A DNA stretch of 64,000 nt from Symbiodinium natans (GCA_905221605.1 CAJNDS010001480.1:650058-714057), one strand, 5' to 3'. Positions 23,186 through 33,216 are shown, counted from the first letter of the stretch. Notes: generated from the letters alone by a model not told the origin. Translations and numbers: made by a program.

Positions 23186-23424
23186 GCCCCTAATCCCTAG
23201 AAGTTTAGGGTTTAGGGTTTAGGGTTTAGGGTTTAGGGTTTAGGGTTTAGGGTTTAGGGTTTAGGGTTTAGGGTTTAGGGTTTAGGGTTTAGGGTTTAGG
23301 GTTTAGGGTTTAGGGTTTAGGGTTTAGGGAAAACCGACAAGACGCTACAAACCCCAAACCCCACAAAGTCCTGGACCCAGTAGGCCTTAAATCCTATATC
23401 AACCGTATAAAGCCTTGAAGTCTA

Positions 23425-23545
23425 CAGAGTGGGGGCCCCCTTACTATACTAACTGTAGTTAAGGGACTTATAACCTAACTTAGGGTCCTTATAACCCAAT
23501 TTAGGGCCCTTATAGCTCTACTTATAACTAGGGGGCCCCACCCTG
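23425..23545 (-). mobile_element. 120 bp TA-flanked MITE, copy 1
   Basis: Ends CAGAGTGGGGGCCCCC and GGGGGCCCCACCCTG, flanked by TA on both sides as in Tc1/mariner-type target duplication. Inside are three spaced copies of a TTATAAG / CCCTAA motif. Opposite orientation to the copies at 38621 and 55205, to which it is nearly identical. Confidence 0.8.
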
Positions 23546-25347
23546 TATTTGAGGCTTGAAGGCGCTAGGTTGCTATGAGAGGGGTTGGGACATTATTGAA
23601 GCTTGTGGGGGTTAACTGGGGGCTAGGATTCAGGGCTTCGGGTTTATGATTTAGGGGTCTGGGGTTTAGGATTTAGGGTTTGGGATTGAGTGTTGAGTGT
23701 TTAGGGTTTAGGGCAGTTTAGGGATTAGGACAGGATTCAGGTTTAGGGATTAGGACAGGATTCAGGGTTTGAGGCGACCACAACGCTGCCTAAAGAGACT
23801 CTGAGGCGTCCGAGGAGTGGAAAGCGGCATTTATGGCCCTAAACCCAAAACCCTAAACCCTAAACCCTAGACCCTAAACCCTAAACCGGAATTCAGGGTT
23901 TTGAAAAATTGTGTGGGGAGGCAATCCCCAGAGAAGTAGCTCGGCCCGCTTTGGAAAGCCTAAGTTTTAAACCCAAACCCACAACATTCCAAACTGTAAA
24001 GCCTAAACCCTAAACCCTAAACCCCGCTTGTGAGCCACGACGGAACGCATGGCCTGTCCTCGGCCTTGTGAGCTTCAAGCTTCGGAGCCCTGAAGCCCTA
24101 AGCCCTAAGCCCTAAACCCTAAACCCTAAACCCTAAACCCTAAACCCTAAACCCTAAACCCTAAACCCTAAACCCTAAACCCTAAACCCTAAACCCTAAA
24201 CCCAACCCTAAATCCTAAACCCTAAACCCTAAACCCTAAACCCTAAACCCTAAACCCCACCTCTCAACCCCGAAGCCTGAAGCCCTCAACTCCCAAAGCT
24301 CTCGGCCCGCAGGTTTAGGATTAAGGGTTGTGGGTTCAGAGAGCTACACCAGGTTTAGGGTTTAGGGTTTAGGGTTTAGGGTTTAGGGGTTAGGGTTTAG
24401 GGTTTAGGGTTTAGGGTTTAGGGTTTAGGGTTTAGGGTTTAGGGTTTAGGGGGACGCCCAGCTTTATTCCCTGTTTCGGGTGAAGTTCCCTCATAGTTAA
24501 CGCCCTTGAAGCAAAACAAACGTGGTCCGTGTTGGAAACCTGGCCCAGGGAGCCCTAAAACCCCTCAAATCTACACCCCAACTCTGAATCCTAAACCCTT
24601 GACCCTGCAAAGGTTTAGGGTTTAGGGTTTAGGGTTTAGGGTTTAGGGTTTAGGGTTTAACCCGAAATCCTAAGTCTTAAACCATGACCCTAACCAATGC
24701 TTCGCTGTCGCTGAGGTCGTGGTCAGCCTGCTAATTGCGAACTTGCACTCTATGGTGTGGCTGGTGGCTTTGACATAGTAGTAGAGTAGGTAACCTTTAA
24801 CATTTTGGGGTAATATAATCCCCTTATATTCCCAAAGGTTAACCTTGAATTCCGCCAGGTTACTGGACAACTAAGTTCACCAACTTGGTATCGACTTGGG
24901 TTTTGGTTTAGGGTTGAGGGTCTGGGTGTTGGGGTTCGTGTTTTGTGCGTCTTGACTACTGGCTTCTACGCAGTACAGTAGTACGATTCACGAAGGTCGC
25001 AAAGGCTTTTTGGAGATTTGCTGTGTCCTGTGATACTCATTCGGTCCATGTTTTCGTGAGTTGGTTGGGGTAGCCGACGTGCCCCAAGTGTTTTCAGGCT
25101 TTGTACAGGATTTTAATGGCCTCAGCCTTTGTAGTTCAAAGGGCTGAGCCCTCACATTTCAACAGGCACACTTGAAAACACCTACAAGCCCTGAACCCTA
25201 ATCCCTAGACCCTAAACCCCAAACCCTAAACCCCAAACCCTGAACCCTAAACCCCTTACACCCCCTAAGCCAAGACCTCTCACACCAGGCTGTTGGTTGT
25301 AGGGCTCCCTCCTCGGGAGATTTTCGGATGGGTGTCTCTTTTCATGG

Positions 25348-25505
25348 AGTTCCCTACACGCCCCACTATACTACCCCCCCCCCCCCCCGTAGGTTCCCCC
25401 CCTTAAATAACCTTAATTCGGGCTTTATTTATCCCTAAATAGCCTAAGTTATGGCGGGAACCTAGAGGGGTAGGGGGGGGAGTGTAGAGGGGGGCAGTAG
25501 GGGAA
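25348..25505. mobile_element. foldback element with C-run/G-run arms
   Basis: Left CACTATACTACCCCC..GTAGGTTCCC is inverted at the right as GGGAACCTAGAGG..GGGGAGTGTAG. The centre is AT-richer. Single copy in the window. Confidence 0.5.
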
Positions 25506-25697
25506 CCCATGATCTGTGTGTCGACAGGATGTTTTTCTAGCTTAGCTTGGGTGCTCCTGGTACGTAGGGCTGCACTGGCTTTGCAGATCCTTTACCCCAA
25601 AGGGCTTGGTTGCTGAACCCTAAACCCTAACCCTGAACCCTGAACCCTAAACCCTAAACCCTAAACCCTAAACCCTAAACCCTAAACCCTAAACGAG

Positions 25698-25795
25698 GTT
25701 GTGGTGGGCAGCCTCTTCTCCAGTGTTCTTATGGGCCTGGAGTCTCCGGCGCGGAACGTTTGGGTGGTCCACTCGGCTGCATCGCAGCTTTGCGG
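25698..25795 (+). CDS. ABCC gene, exon 16 (hydrophobic)
   Basis: Begins after AAACGAG at the end of a CCCTAAA array. Frame 1 reads VVVGSLFSSVLMGLESPARN then VWVVHSAASQLC, with a possible GC donor (CGG|GCTTTAGGG). Hydrophobic, suited to the TMD1 end. Confidence 0.5.
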
Positions 25796-26147
25796 GCTTT
25801 AGGGTTTTGGGGTTTAGGGTTTTGGGGTTTAGGGTTTGGGGTTTAGGGTTTGGGGTTTAGGTTTGGGGTTGCAAGGTTCTGGGGTTTTTTGGGTTCAGGG
25901 TTGTAGGGTTTGGGGGTTTTGGGTTTAGGAGTTTATAAGCCCAAAAATCCTAAACCGGCAGCCCAACAACGCGAAACCTTAAAGCCCCAAAGCCCTAAGC
26001 CCTAAGGCCCAAACCCTAAACCCAAGCTCTAAACCCCAAAACCCCAAAATCCTACACCCCTAGAACACCTAAACCCTAAAGCCTAAAACTCTGCACCCTA
26101 AGCCCCCAAACCCTAAACCCTAAACCCTAAACCCTAAACCCCCAAAG

Positions 26148-26278
26148 GTCTTGCAGATCATTGCCTCCCTGCAAGCTTGCTCCAGCCTGGTCGTGTCGGG
26201 TCTCCGACGTGGGCTCTGCCTCCCCAGCTCGCTGCAGAGGCAGCTCGCTGCCAGGGTCCCCCTAGCACAATTTGTCGG
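26148..26278 (+). CDS. ABCC gene, exon 17
   Basis: After CCCAAAG (a second AG at 26154-26155). Frame 1 is open for 43 codons: VLQIIASLQACSSLVVSGLR, then RGLCLPSSLQRQLAARVPLA. Ends GTCGG|GTTTAGGG or earlier at GCCAGG|GTCCCC. One of the longest clean islands; exact helix assignment uncertain. Confidence 0.5.
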
Positions 26279-26984
26279 GTTTAGGGTTTAGGGTTTGGGG
26301 TTTGGGGTTTAGGGTTTGGGGTTCGGGGTTTGGGGGTTAGGGTTTGGGGTTTGGGGTTTAGGGTTTAGGGTTTAGGGGTTTCGGGTTGCGGGTTTCGGGT
26401 TTGGGTTTGCGGTGTATAGGGGCTCAGGGTATGTGGGGGTACAGCGAATGTCGAGTTCGGGTTATTCCGACACAGGGCCTGCTTCATCGCGCTTTCCTGT
26501 TTTTCTCCTGTCAACCCCCCCTCCCCTCAGACTTCTTTCGGGATCTGCAAGGTTTACTATGAACAGCGCCGCTCAGTTTGTTTTTTTTTTTAAATCTCGT
26601 TGCCATAGCAGGGATATCTAGTAGTTGATGTGGCCTCCGTATTCTGGTACCTTGGGATACTAGCAGTCCTTAATGAGAATCATAATCGGGGGGTACTGTA
26701 ATCCCAAGTAAGGACTGTTTGGTATAAGGGGGAACATCCCAAATGGTACCTTCAGTTCCTTAACAGCAACCCAGCAGCCCCAACTCAGGACGCCGCAGTA
26801 GTCACATGATACATTTTGGGGTTCGGGGGGCCGCGGGGAGGTGGCGAGTGTAAACCAAATCGCCCCAGCGGAGGACCCCCCAAACCCCAAACCCGAAACC
26901 CTAAACCCCAAACCCCAAACCCTAAACCCTAAACCCTACTTGCACCCCCCAAAAAAGCCTCAACACCAAGCCCAAGACCTACAG
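26279..26984. other. intron, TTTGGGG/TTTAGGG then CCCTAAA
   Basis: G-strand mix of TTTAGGG and TTTGGGG (26279-26390), unassigned sequence 26410-26830, C-strand CCCTAAA/CCCCAAA at 26880-26938. No gene seen. Confidence 0.65.
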
Positions 26985-27062
26985 GTTGGAGTGCTTTCTA
27001 AAGCAGCCGGAGATGCCAGCGGACGTGGTCCGGGCCTCAACGCAAACCCCGTCAATTCTGAG
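26985..27062 (+). CDS. ABCC gene, exon 18
   Basis: Acceptor ACCTACAG. Frame 1 is 26 codons: VGVLSKAAGDASGRGPGLNA then NPVNSE, ending GAG|GGTTTAGGG. A later acceptor (27001-27003, AAAG) with frame MPADVVRASTQTPSIL is an alternative. Position just before NBD1. Confidence 0.42.
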
Positions 27063-27923
27063 GGTTTAGGGTTTAGGGCTTAGGGTTTAGGGTTTAGGGT
27101 TTAGGGTTTAGGTTTTAGGGTTAGGGTTTAGTAGGGTTTAGGGTTTAGGCTTTTAGGTTTGGGGTTTGGGGTTTAGGGTCTCGGGTCTCAGGGTCTAGGG
27201 CCTAGGGTCGAGGGTCTTTAGGGTTTAGGGTTTAGGGCCCTCAGCTGCGGCGTGCCACCACGTTCTGGGGTTGAGGGTCGTGGGATATGCCCTAAACCCT
27301 AACCCCCCAGACCCTAAACCCTATAAAACCTGATAAAACCGTATAAAGCCCCTATAAAACCCTATAAAACCCTATAAAACCCCATAAAACCCTAAAAACC
27401 AGATAAACCCCATAAACCCTATGAACCCTATAAACCCTTTTCAACCCTTTCAACCCTATAAACCCTATAAACCCTTGATTGTGGATGTCTGGTATGCCCC
27501 TAAAGCATGTCTAACTTTGAGCCCCTCGGTTTAGGGCTTAGGGCTTAGGGTTTAGGGCTTAGGGTAGTTACATTCAATATGGGCCCTTAGTTGGGGAACC
27601 TATTTCTATGCCCCTCAAGCACCCTCATCAGTCACAAGGTCCCATACTTCAGAACCCTTTGGAGAAGGTAAGGAGTCATAAACCCTAAACATTAAACCCT
27701 AAAACCTCAACCCCAAAACCCTAACCCTGACCCTAAACCCTAAAACCTTAGAACCCTCAAACCCTAAACCCCTGACCCTAGACCCTGAATCCCTAAACCC
27801 TAAACCCTAAACCCTAAACCCTAAACCCTAAACCCTAAACCCTAAACCCTAAACTATATATCCCTAAGCCCTAAACCTGACACCCTAAACCCTAAGCACC
27901 ATGTAGCTACCCGAAGACGAAAG
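27063..27923. other. intron: G-strand, then CCCTATAAAA variants and CCCTAAA
   Basis: TTTAGGG at 27063-27235, C-strand variants CCCTATAAAA at 27310-27475 and CCCTAAA at 27795-27855. No gene seen. Confidence 0.7.
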
Positions 27924-27969
27924 CCCTGGACCTCCCTGGGCCTCCTCATGGCGCCACCTCTCACTGAGA
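27924..27969 (+). CDS. possible exon 19 (short, tentative)
   Basis: After ACGAAAG, with a good donor GAGA|GTACGC. Frame 1 reads PWTSLGLLMAPPLTE; another frame is open. Size and donor are exon-like; family position (between TMD1 and NBD1) is inferred. Confidence 0.34.
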
Positions 27970-28605
27970 GTACGCCCGCAGTTATACGGAAGAATAGCTT
28001 AAACCCTAAGGAGCCCTGGCTTTAGGGTTTAGGGTTTAGGTTTAGGGTTTAGGGTTTAGGGGTTTAGGGATTCAGTTGAGGGTTCAGCATCCCAGGTCCA
28101 AGCATTCACTAGTCAAGCAGCTCGTCAAGTGCCGGGAAAAAAACCCACACGCCCAAGAGTCCCGTAACATGTAGAAAATGCAGCACTTGCATCTTCCTTT
28201 TCCGTCGACAAGATACACCACAACGCCTGAAAGCTGAAACCTGAAACCCCGAAACCCCGAAAATCCCGAAGCCCCTAAACCCCGAAACCCTGAAGCCCCC
28301 GAAGCCCCGGAAACCCCGAAGCCCCGAAGCCCTGAAGCTCACGAAGAAACAACCCTAAACCCTAAACGCTAAACCCTAAACCCTAAGCCCACGAAGAAAT
28401 GGCAAGACACGGCCCGTGCCCACGAATGTGCTAAGGGTTTAAATTATACAAGTGAAAGAGAGCTTTAGGGTTCAGAGTGTAGGGTTTTTAAAGGGTTAAA
28501 CCCTAAACCCTAAACCCTAAACCCTAAACCCTAAGCCCTAACGCTCTGGGTTTGGGGCCCGAAACTAAAACACCTCAGGTCGGCTCTGTCCCTCAAAGCC
28601 CCAGG

Positions 28606-28696
28606 GTAGGCCCTTCTTCCCTGCTTTTAGGGGGTTGGGTTCCCTTATAAAGTCCCTTCAAACCCAAAAATATTCCTAGGTTACTCCTGGGTCTAG
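28606..28696. mobile_element. TAGGCCC...GGTTACTCC element, copy 1
   Basis: Starts TAGGCCCTTCTTCCC, has TTCCCTTATAAAGTCCCTT in the middle and ends CCTAGGTTACTCCTGGGTC. Same layout at 39204-39307 and 51719-51862. Non-coding, small, dispersed. Confidence 0.6.
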
Positions 28697-28817
28697 CCCT
28701 AAACCCTAAACCCCTAAACCCCTAAACCCCGAAACTCCTAAACCCATAAACCCCTAAACCCTAAACCCTAAACCCTAAATTGCTCCTAGGTAACTCTTGG
28801 GTCTCGGGCCGCTTCAG

Positions 28818-28923
28818 GTACGGCCGCCCGCTCTGCACCTGGGGGCGCCTGTGGTCCACGTGGCCGGGAATTTCAGCTACGAGGAGGGAGGGCCCCTGGC
28901 GCCGACCCCGGAGCGATTTTTGG
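28818..28923 (+). CDS. ABCC gene, exon 20 (NBD1 start, A-loop)
   Basis: Acceptor CGCTTCAG, 35 open codons in frame 1. PVVHVAGNFSYEEGG matches the first strand of an ABCC nucleotide-binding domain (I.v....FsW/Y), where the aromatic residue (here Tyr) stacks on the adenine of ATP. Joins the next exon as PERFL-VLRSL in frame if the intron starts GGTTTAGGG. Its last 14 bases, with 8 bases of intron repeat, are echoed at 29052-29073. Confidence 0.66.
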
Positions 28924-29947
28924 GTTTAGGGTTTAGGGCTAGGGTTTAGGGTTTAGGGTTTAGGGTTTAGGGTGTAGGGTTTAGGGTTTGGGGTTTGGGG
29001 TTTGGGGTTTGGGGTTTGGGGTTTAGGGCGCAGGATGTAGGATGAAGGCCTGGAGGGATTTTTGGGTTTAGGGCGTTTCGAACCCCTAAGTTGGTATGTC
29101 GGTTGAGATGTCCTGTTGTCGTGCCCCCCCTCCTCACACCGCAGGTTTAGGCGCTTGGCAGGGTTTACGGTTTCAGGGGTTGGAGTTTTAGGGTTTAGGG
29201 TTTCGGGTTCAGGGTTTAGGGTTTAGGAAGTCGTGAGGAGGATTAGCCTAAACCCGAACAAGCCCTGGGCTTAGGTTTGTGGGCTTCGGGTTTAGGGTAC
29301 CCTATACAGCCTAAACCCTAAACCCTAAACCCCAAACCCCAAACCCCAAACCCTTAACCCTTAAGTCCTGGCCCGATGAGCCGCGAGATCCATTAACCCC
29401 TTACCAAACCCGGCCAAACCCCGTGATTCGCATACCTTATAATGAAGAACCCAAAACACATGGCCTAAGAATCCTTTAACGACTTTTACAAGAATTGTCT
29501 ATAAAGAAGAGGAGATGTTGGGTTCTTAAGATAGTTTTCTTGCATAGCGAAATAGCCTCCCCCCCCGGTTTAGGGTTTAGGATTTAGGATTTAGGATGCA
29601 GGGTTTAGAGTTTAGGGTTTAGGGTGTAGGGTTTAGGGTTTAGGGTTTAGGGTCTTTGTAGCCCCAAGGCTCTTCTTTAGTCCCTGATTTCCTGAATCAG
29701 CCCTAAACCCTATAAAGCCTATGAACATTATGATAACCCCTAATTTAAGCCCTAACCCTTTGAGCCCTGTGAACCTCAACACCTCAACCCTAAATCCTGA
29801 AGGCCTCAAACCCCAAACTGCCTTCTCCAGCTAATACTGACGTACCCTATATCCCCGACACCCTTTAAGGGATTACATAGGGTTCCTCATTCCCCATTCC
29901 CTCCTAAAACCCTAAACCCTAAATCCTGAGAACCAGGGGGCCCTCAG
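28924..29947. other. intron, TTTAGGG/TTTGGGG then CCCTAAA
   Basis: G-strand 28924-29026 (with six TTTGGGG units), 29190-29228, C-strand 29305-29355, a G-strand patch 29570-29655, and a relative of the GGGAATGAGGG foldback at 29839-29905. No further exon seen. Confidence 0.65.
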
Positions 29948-29985
29948 GTGCTCCGGAGCTTGGACTTCTCGGTGCAGCGCGGCGA
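29948..29985 (+). CDS. ABCC gene, exon 21 (NBD1, strand before Walker A)
   Basis: Acceptor GGCCCTCAG, donor GGCGA|GTGCTTC. Reads VLRSLDFSVQRGE, matching ABC (v)L+dl.f.v..Ge. The two leftover bases GA join the G opening the Walker A exon to give Glu, so the protein runs QRGE-RVALVGPSGSGKT. GT-AG, in frame. Confidence 0.68.
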
Positions 29986-30385
29986 GTGCTTCGCTTAGTG
30001 AAGCCTCTGTCATGGCTGTAGATCATGGGGCTCGACCTTGGGCCCGGAAGGTTGCACCCTAAACCCTAAACCCTAAATCCTAAACCCTAAACCCTAAACC
30101 CCAAACCCTAAATCCTAACCCTAAACCCTAAACCCTATAGACCGTTCTTTAAAGATCCTCTCAAGGAATATGAGGCCCAGGTGTGTGGGGCAAGTTAAGG
30201 GAACCTCCTAGGGGTACCTCCCTTCAGGGTCCAAGACCCACTCCCCGGAGTACATCCCCTGGAAGTTCCATGAGCCCAAGCCCTAAACCCTAAACCCTAA
30301 ACCCTAAACCCGAAACCCTAAACCCTAAACCCTAAACCCTAAACTTAAATTCTAAGCCCCAAACCCTAAACCCTAAGCCCTGCAG

Positions 30386-30609
30386 TGGCCTGGGAGCATT
30401 TCAAGGCTTTTTGCAAAGACGTCGATGTGATTGGAACGAGCCACCGCGGATTTACATTGGCTGAGTTGGCGGCGCTGGAGAAGGAGCTGGCCGCTAGTTT
30501 GGAACAGGAAACTGGAGTTGGTGTTGGCGATGCAGTAGCTCCAGGGGTGACGGCGATGTCACTGCAATCTCCCAGGGGGGCAGATGCGGCAGAGGCCGCA
30601 GAAGTGTGA
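30386..30609 (+). pseudogene. coding-like segment with stop, unknown protein, inside NBD1 intron
   Basis: After AGCCCTGCAG the + frame is open for 73 codons to TGA: AWEHFKAFCKDVDVIGTSHR then GFTLAELAALEKELAASLEQ and an Ala/Gly-rich tail. It cannot be part of the transporter, because it stops between two exons that join in frame without it. Probably a stranded piece of another gene. Family not recognised. Confidence 0.4.
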
Positions 30610-30734
30610 CGTCCATGATGAAAATTTTCTGGCAAAGGCAGCAGAAGGCGCTGCGGCGACGGGGCAAGCCATGAGAGGGCATCTGCCGAAACTTCGAGAA
30701 TTCCCCTAAGGGTCCATGTGCTTAAATAGGGAAG

Positions 30735-30850
30735 ACTTGGGCCTTAGAGTACTTCCTATAAAGGGACTTTTGGGCCCAAGTTAAGTATTATTAGACTTTT
30801 GGGCCCAAGTTAAGGGGGACTTTTGGGCCCAAGTTAAGTATTATTAGGTA
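30735..30850. repeat. short tandem unit (ACTTTTGGGCCCAAGTTAAG)
   Basis: A 20 bp unit with a palindromic TTGGGCCCAA core occurs three times, two of them followed by TATTATTAG. Not telomeric. Confidence 0.7.
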
Positions 30851-30949
30851 TATGGAACCTTAGGGATCTTCTGTAAGCTCCGAAGAATCATGTCGGGCCA
30901 TGGGGCGATGGCCTAAACAAAGTCAGCTGATCGCATGCTCAGCCCGACA

Positions 30950-31325
30950 TGTTTAGGGTTTAATTAGGGTTTAGGGTTTAGGGTTTAGGGTTTAGGGTTT
31001 AGGGTTTAGGGTTTAGGGTTTAGGTTTAGGGTTTAGGGTTTAGGGTTTAGGGTTTAGGGTTTAGGGTTTAGGGTTTAGGGTGATAGCGCTGAGGGGTTCA
31101 GAATCCCCAACAACCAGAGGGCTACACAACCTCACCGCGAACCCCCACTCCCCCTAGTCCCACTAGCCCCCAAGCGCCCTAAATCCACAACTTTTCCGCC
31201 CCCAAAGCCCTAAACCAAAAACCCGAAACCCTACGAATCAGAATCCGCGTTTCAGATTGCAACCCTAAACCCTAAACCCTAAACCCTAAACCCTAAACCC
31301 TAAACCCTAAACCCTAAACCCTAAG
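30950..31325. repeat. TTTAGGG array then CCCTAAA array before Walker A exon
   Basis: Nearly pure G-strand repeat at 30950-31080, about 180 bp of mixed sequence, then pure C-strand at 31258-31323 ending CCCTAAG, whose AG is the acceptor of the Walker A exon. Confidence 0.9.
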
Positions 31326-31445
31326 GCGTGTGGCCTTGGTGGGCCCAAGTGGTAGTGGCAAGACTGCACTGATCCAGACGATCCTTGGGGAGCTCTTCCC
31401 ATGCGGCCTCTCCTTCGTGTCTGCCACACACCTGAGGCCTACAAG
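31326..31445 (+). CDS. ABCC gene, exon 22 (NBD1 Walker A)
   Basis: The clearest exon in the window. Frame (one base in) reads RVALVGPSGSGKTALIQTIL then GELFPCGLSFVSATHLRPT. GPSGSGKT is a perfect P-loop that binds the phosphates of ATP, and the following TALIQTILGELF is ABCC-like (compare GSGKTALL..LGDLF in MRP/YCF1-type transporters). A guanylate-kinase reading was considered and rejected on the neighbours. Ends ACAAG|GGTTTAGGG. Confidence 0.85.
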
Positions 31446-31808
31446 GGTTTAGGGTTTAGGGTTTAGGGTTTAGGGCTTAGAGCTTAGGGCTTAGGGCGTA
31501 GGGCTTAGGGTTTAGGGTTTAGGGCTTGGTTCAGGGTTCATTTACGACCTACTTGGTAGCCCAGTGATAGATCCTAGCCCGCAGCAGCCCATGCCCAAGG
31601 AACCATGTAACAATAACAAATGTACCCTTCCAACAGGGCAAGGGGGTATTTTGGGTTCATGTAAGGTTTGGGCTGGTTTCTTGGGGTTGAAGACTTAGGG
31701 TTTAAGTTGATTTAAGCTGCAGGCTTCAGGGTTTATGAGAGGTTAGGGTTTAGGGTGTATTTAGGGCTTAGGGTTCATCAGGTTTGTGGCCACCCTCGCC
31801 CCTTTCAG
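31446..31808. other. intron between Walker A and Q-loop exons
   Basis: TTTAGGG and CTTAGGG units 31446-31525, non-repetitive sequence, then a pyrimidine-rich acceptor CGCCCCTTTCAG. Short for this gene (363 bp). Confidence 0.75.
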
Positions 31809-31902
31809 GTCCTATTGCGCGCAGCACCCCTGGTTCCCGCGCGCCGCGCTGGAAGCTGTGGCGTCGGTAGAGCAGGGGAAGCTCGACCTCATGGAAACAT
31901 GG
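31809..31902 (+). CDS. ABCC gene, exon 23 (NBD1 Q-loop)
   Basis: Frame one base in reads SYCAQHPWFPRAALEAVA then SVEQGKLDLMETW. YCAQHPWF fits the ABCC Q-loop (aYv.Q.pWi), whose Gln coordinates Mg2+ and talks to the membrane domain. Using all of it requires the upstream exon to end at ACAAG with the intron starting GG; strict GT-AG with a later acceptor (31823-31824) would delete the Q-loop. Followed by a 16-G run. Confidence 0.7.
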
Positions 31903-31969
31903 GGGGGGGGGGGGGGTTAGGGTTTAGGGTTTAGGGCTTAGGGCTTAGGGCTTAGGGCTTAGGGTTTGG

Positions 31970-32052
31970 GGATCCATTATATAAACCCCCAAAGAGTAGG
32001 ATCCGCGCATAATCAGGACCCCAACAAGGTGCCGCGAATTCGGAAAGCTCCA
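31970..32052. mobile_element. AGTAGGATTCCC-family element, copy 2
   Basis: CCCCCAAAGAGTAGGATCCG followed by AATCAGGACCCCAACAAGGT and AATTCGGAAAG; matches 18041, 32641 and 51589 with scattered differences. Confidence 0.55.
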
Positions 32053-32212
32053 TATTGTTTAGGGTAAGGATGTTGTGTGTTAGGCATGTATTAGGGGCTT
32101 CTATGATACTTAATAAGTACAAGGGATTAGGGTTGCGGGACTGCTGGAGGCTGTGGATGTTTTAGGGGCTTAAGAGTTTGGACTTTTTTGATCCCATAGG
32201 ATTAGGTTCCTC

Positions 32213-32458
32213 GTGCTCAAAGTTTTACTGGGCAGCCTGGATGTTACTGGCTGTATAGCCGTTGGCAGGTCTTTCCTGGTGCACCACGAATATCTGAAAA
32301 TCCTTGTGAGAGTATTCGAACCCCTACAAAGGACGCCGAATTTTCGGAAATCACCATGTCTGCCTTGCATGTGTTACCCTACTTGTGAGGAAGAAGTTTT
32401 TGTCCAATTACTTTCCGCATTTGTAGCGGCCGAGGCTTGTTTTGTTGAAGGCGTCTGA
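32213..32458 (+). other. open, repeat-free stretch in intron (undecided)
   Basis: 82-codon + frame to a TGA: hydrophobic start VLKVLLGSLDVTGCIAVG, later CCMC-type Cys residues. It sits inside the intron between Q-loop and signature exons and is bracketed by repeats. No family recognised; may be chance or a decayed gene piece. Confidence 0.25.
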
Positions 32459-32640
32459 AGGCCCCAACTCTCAACCCGAGCCCTAAACCCCAAAGCCCCT
32501 CAACCCTAAGCTCTAAACCCCAGAGCCCCTACACCCTAAGCCCCAAGAGCAGTTGAGGAGGAGCTTGGGGATCCCCCCAAAACCCAAGGCCCCGATTCCC
32601 GAAGCCCTGTAAGTGCAGTAAGGGGTTTACGAAAATCAGG

Positions 32641-32722
32641 GGCCCCAAATAGAGACCCCCAAATGGTAGGATTCCCTTATAGTAAGGGCCCCCATAAGGT
32701 ACCCCTCATTTCGGAAACCCCA
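32641..32722. mobile_element. AGTAGGATTCCC-family element, copy 3
   Basis: CCCCCAAATGGTAGGATTCCC-like core then AAGGGCCCCCATAAGGTACC and ATTTCGGAAACCCC. Lies between the two copies of the exon-24 start (32545 and 32821). Confidence 0.6.
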
Positions 32723-32823
32723 GTTGAGGAACCCTAAACCCTACACACTAAACCCTAAACCCTAAACCCTAAACTCTAACCCCTAAACCCTAAACCCTAG
32801 ACCCTAAACCCTAAACCCTGAAG

Positions 32824-32956
32824 AGCAGTTGAGGAAGAGCTTGGAGATCTTGCAAGGCCACGGTTGGGAGATTCCCTCCCCTGCAGACCTCACGCCGCGG
32901 CAGCGCGCCCGGCTGCTGCGAAGCAGCTGGCCGGGTGCGGCGGCTCCTGCGCCTAG
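32824..32956 (+). CDS. ABCC gene, exon 24 (NBD1 signature region)
   Basis: Acceptor CCTGAAG, donor CCTAG|GTCGGAC. 43 open codons between two split codons: QLRKSLEILQGHGWEIP then SPADLTPRQRARLLRS. The position and LTPRQRAR fit the ABC signature helix (LSGGQ.aR), but the two Gly are replaced, so this site would be degenerate. AG+T across the next junction gives Ser in frame with the Walker B exon. Confidence 0.7.
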
Positions 32957-32984
32957 GTCGGACCTTAGGAAGTGCGTTGTACTC

Positions 32985-33146
32985 TAAACCCTAAACCCTA
33001 AACCCTAAACCCTAAACCCTAAACCCTAAACCCTGAACCCTAAACCCTAAACCCTAAACCCTAAACCCTAAACCCTAAACCCTAAACCCTAAACCCTAAA
33101 CCCTAAACCCTAAACCCTAAACCTTTTCTTTTGCAACATGTGTCAG
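32985..33146 (-). repeat. (CCCTAAA)n array ahead of Walker B exon
   Basis: About 140 bp of nearly perfect CCCTAAA (one CCCTGAA), then CTTTTCTTTTGCAACATGTGTCAG, a pyrimidine-rich acceptor. Confidence 0.9.
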
Positions 33147-33216
33147 TTCTTGGTCAACCGAGGAGCTCATCTTGCTGGATGACGCCTGGGGCCTCCTCGA
33201 CCCCGACGCTGCCTGG
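33147..33216 (+). CDS. ABCC gene, exon 25 (NBD1 Walker B and D-loop)
   Basis: Exactly T plus 23 codons: SWSTEELILLDDAWGLLDPD then AAW. LILLDD is Walker B (in ABCC NBD1 the catalytic Glu is normally Asp, as here) and LLDPD is the D-loop (usual SALDAH). Donor GCCTGG|GTATTC. GT-AG on both sides with correct phase, giving strong support for a real spliced gene. Confidence 0.8.

Larger units (their letters stand above)
23186..25697. other. long intron with one TA-flanked MITE
   Basis: G-strand array 23205-23328, MITE 23425-23545, C-strand arrays 24105-24260, G-strand 24352-24450 and 24610-24658, a C/G foldback at 25348-25505, C-strand array 25618-25693. No coding island recognised in 2.5 kb; an exon may have been missed. 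Confidence 0.6.

Noticed and set aside
31326-31445. Guanylate kinase P-loop
   Set aside because: GPSGSGKT followed by LSFVSATHLRPT resembles a guanylate kinase start, but the upstream exon (VLRSLDFSVQRGE) and downstream Q-loop and Walker B exons fit only an ABC ATPase.
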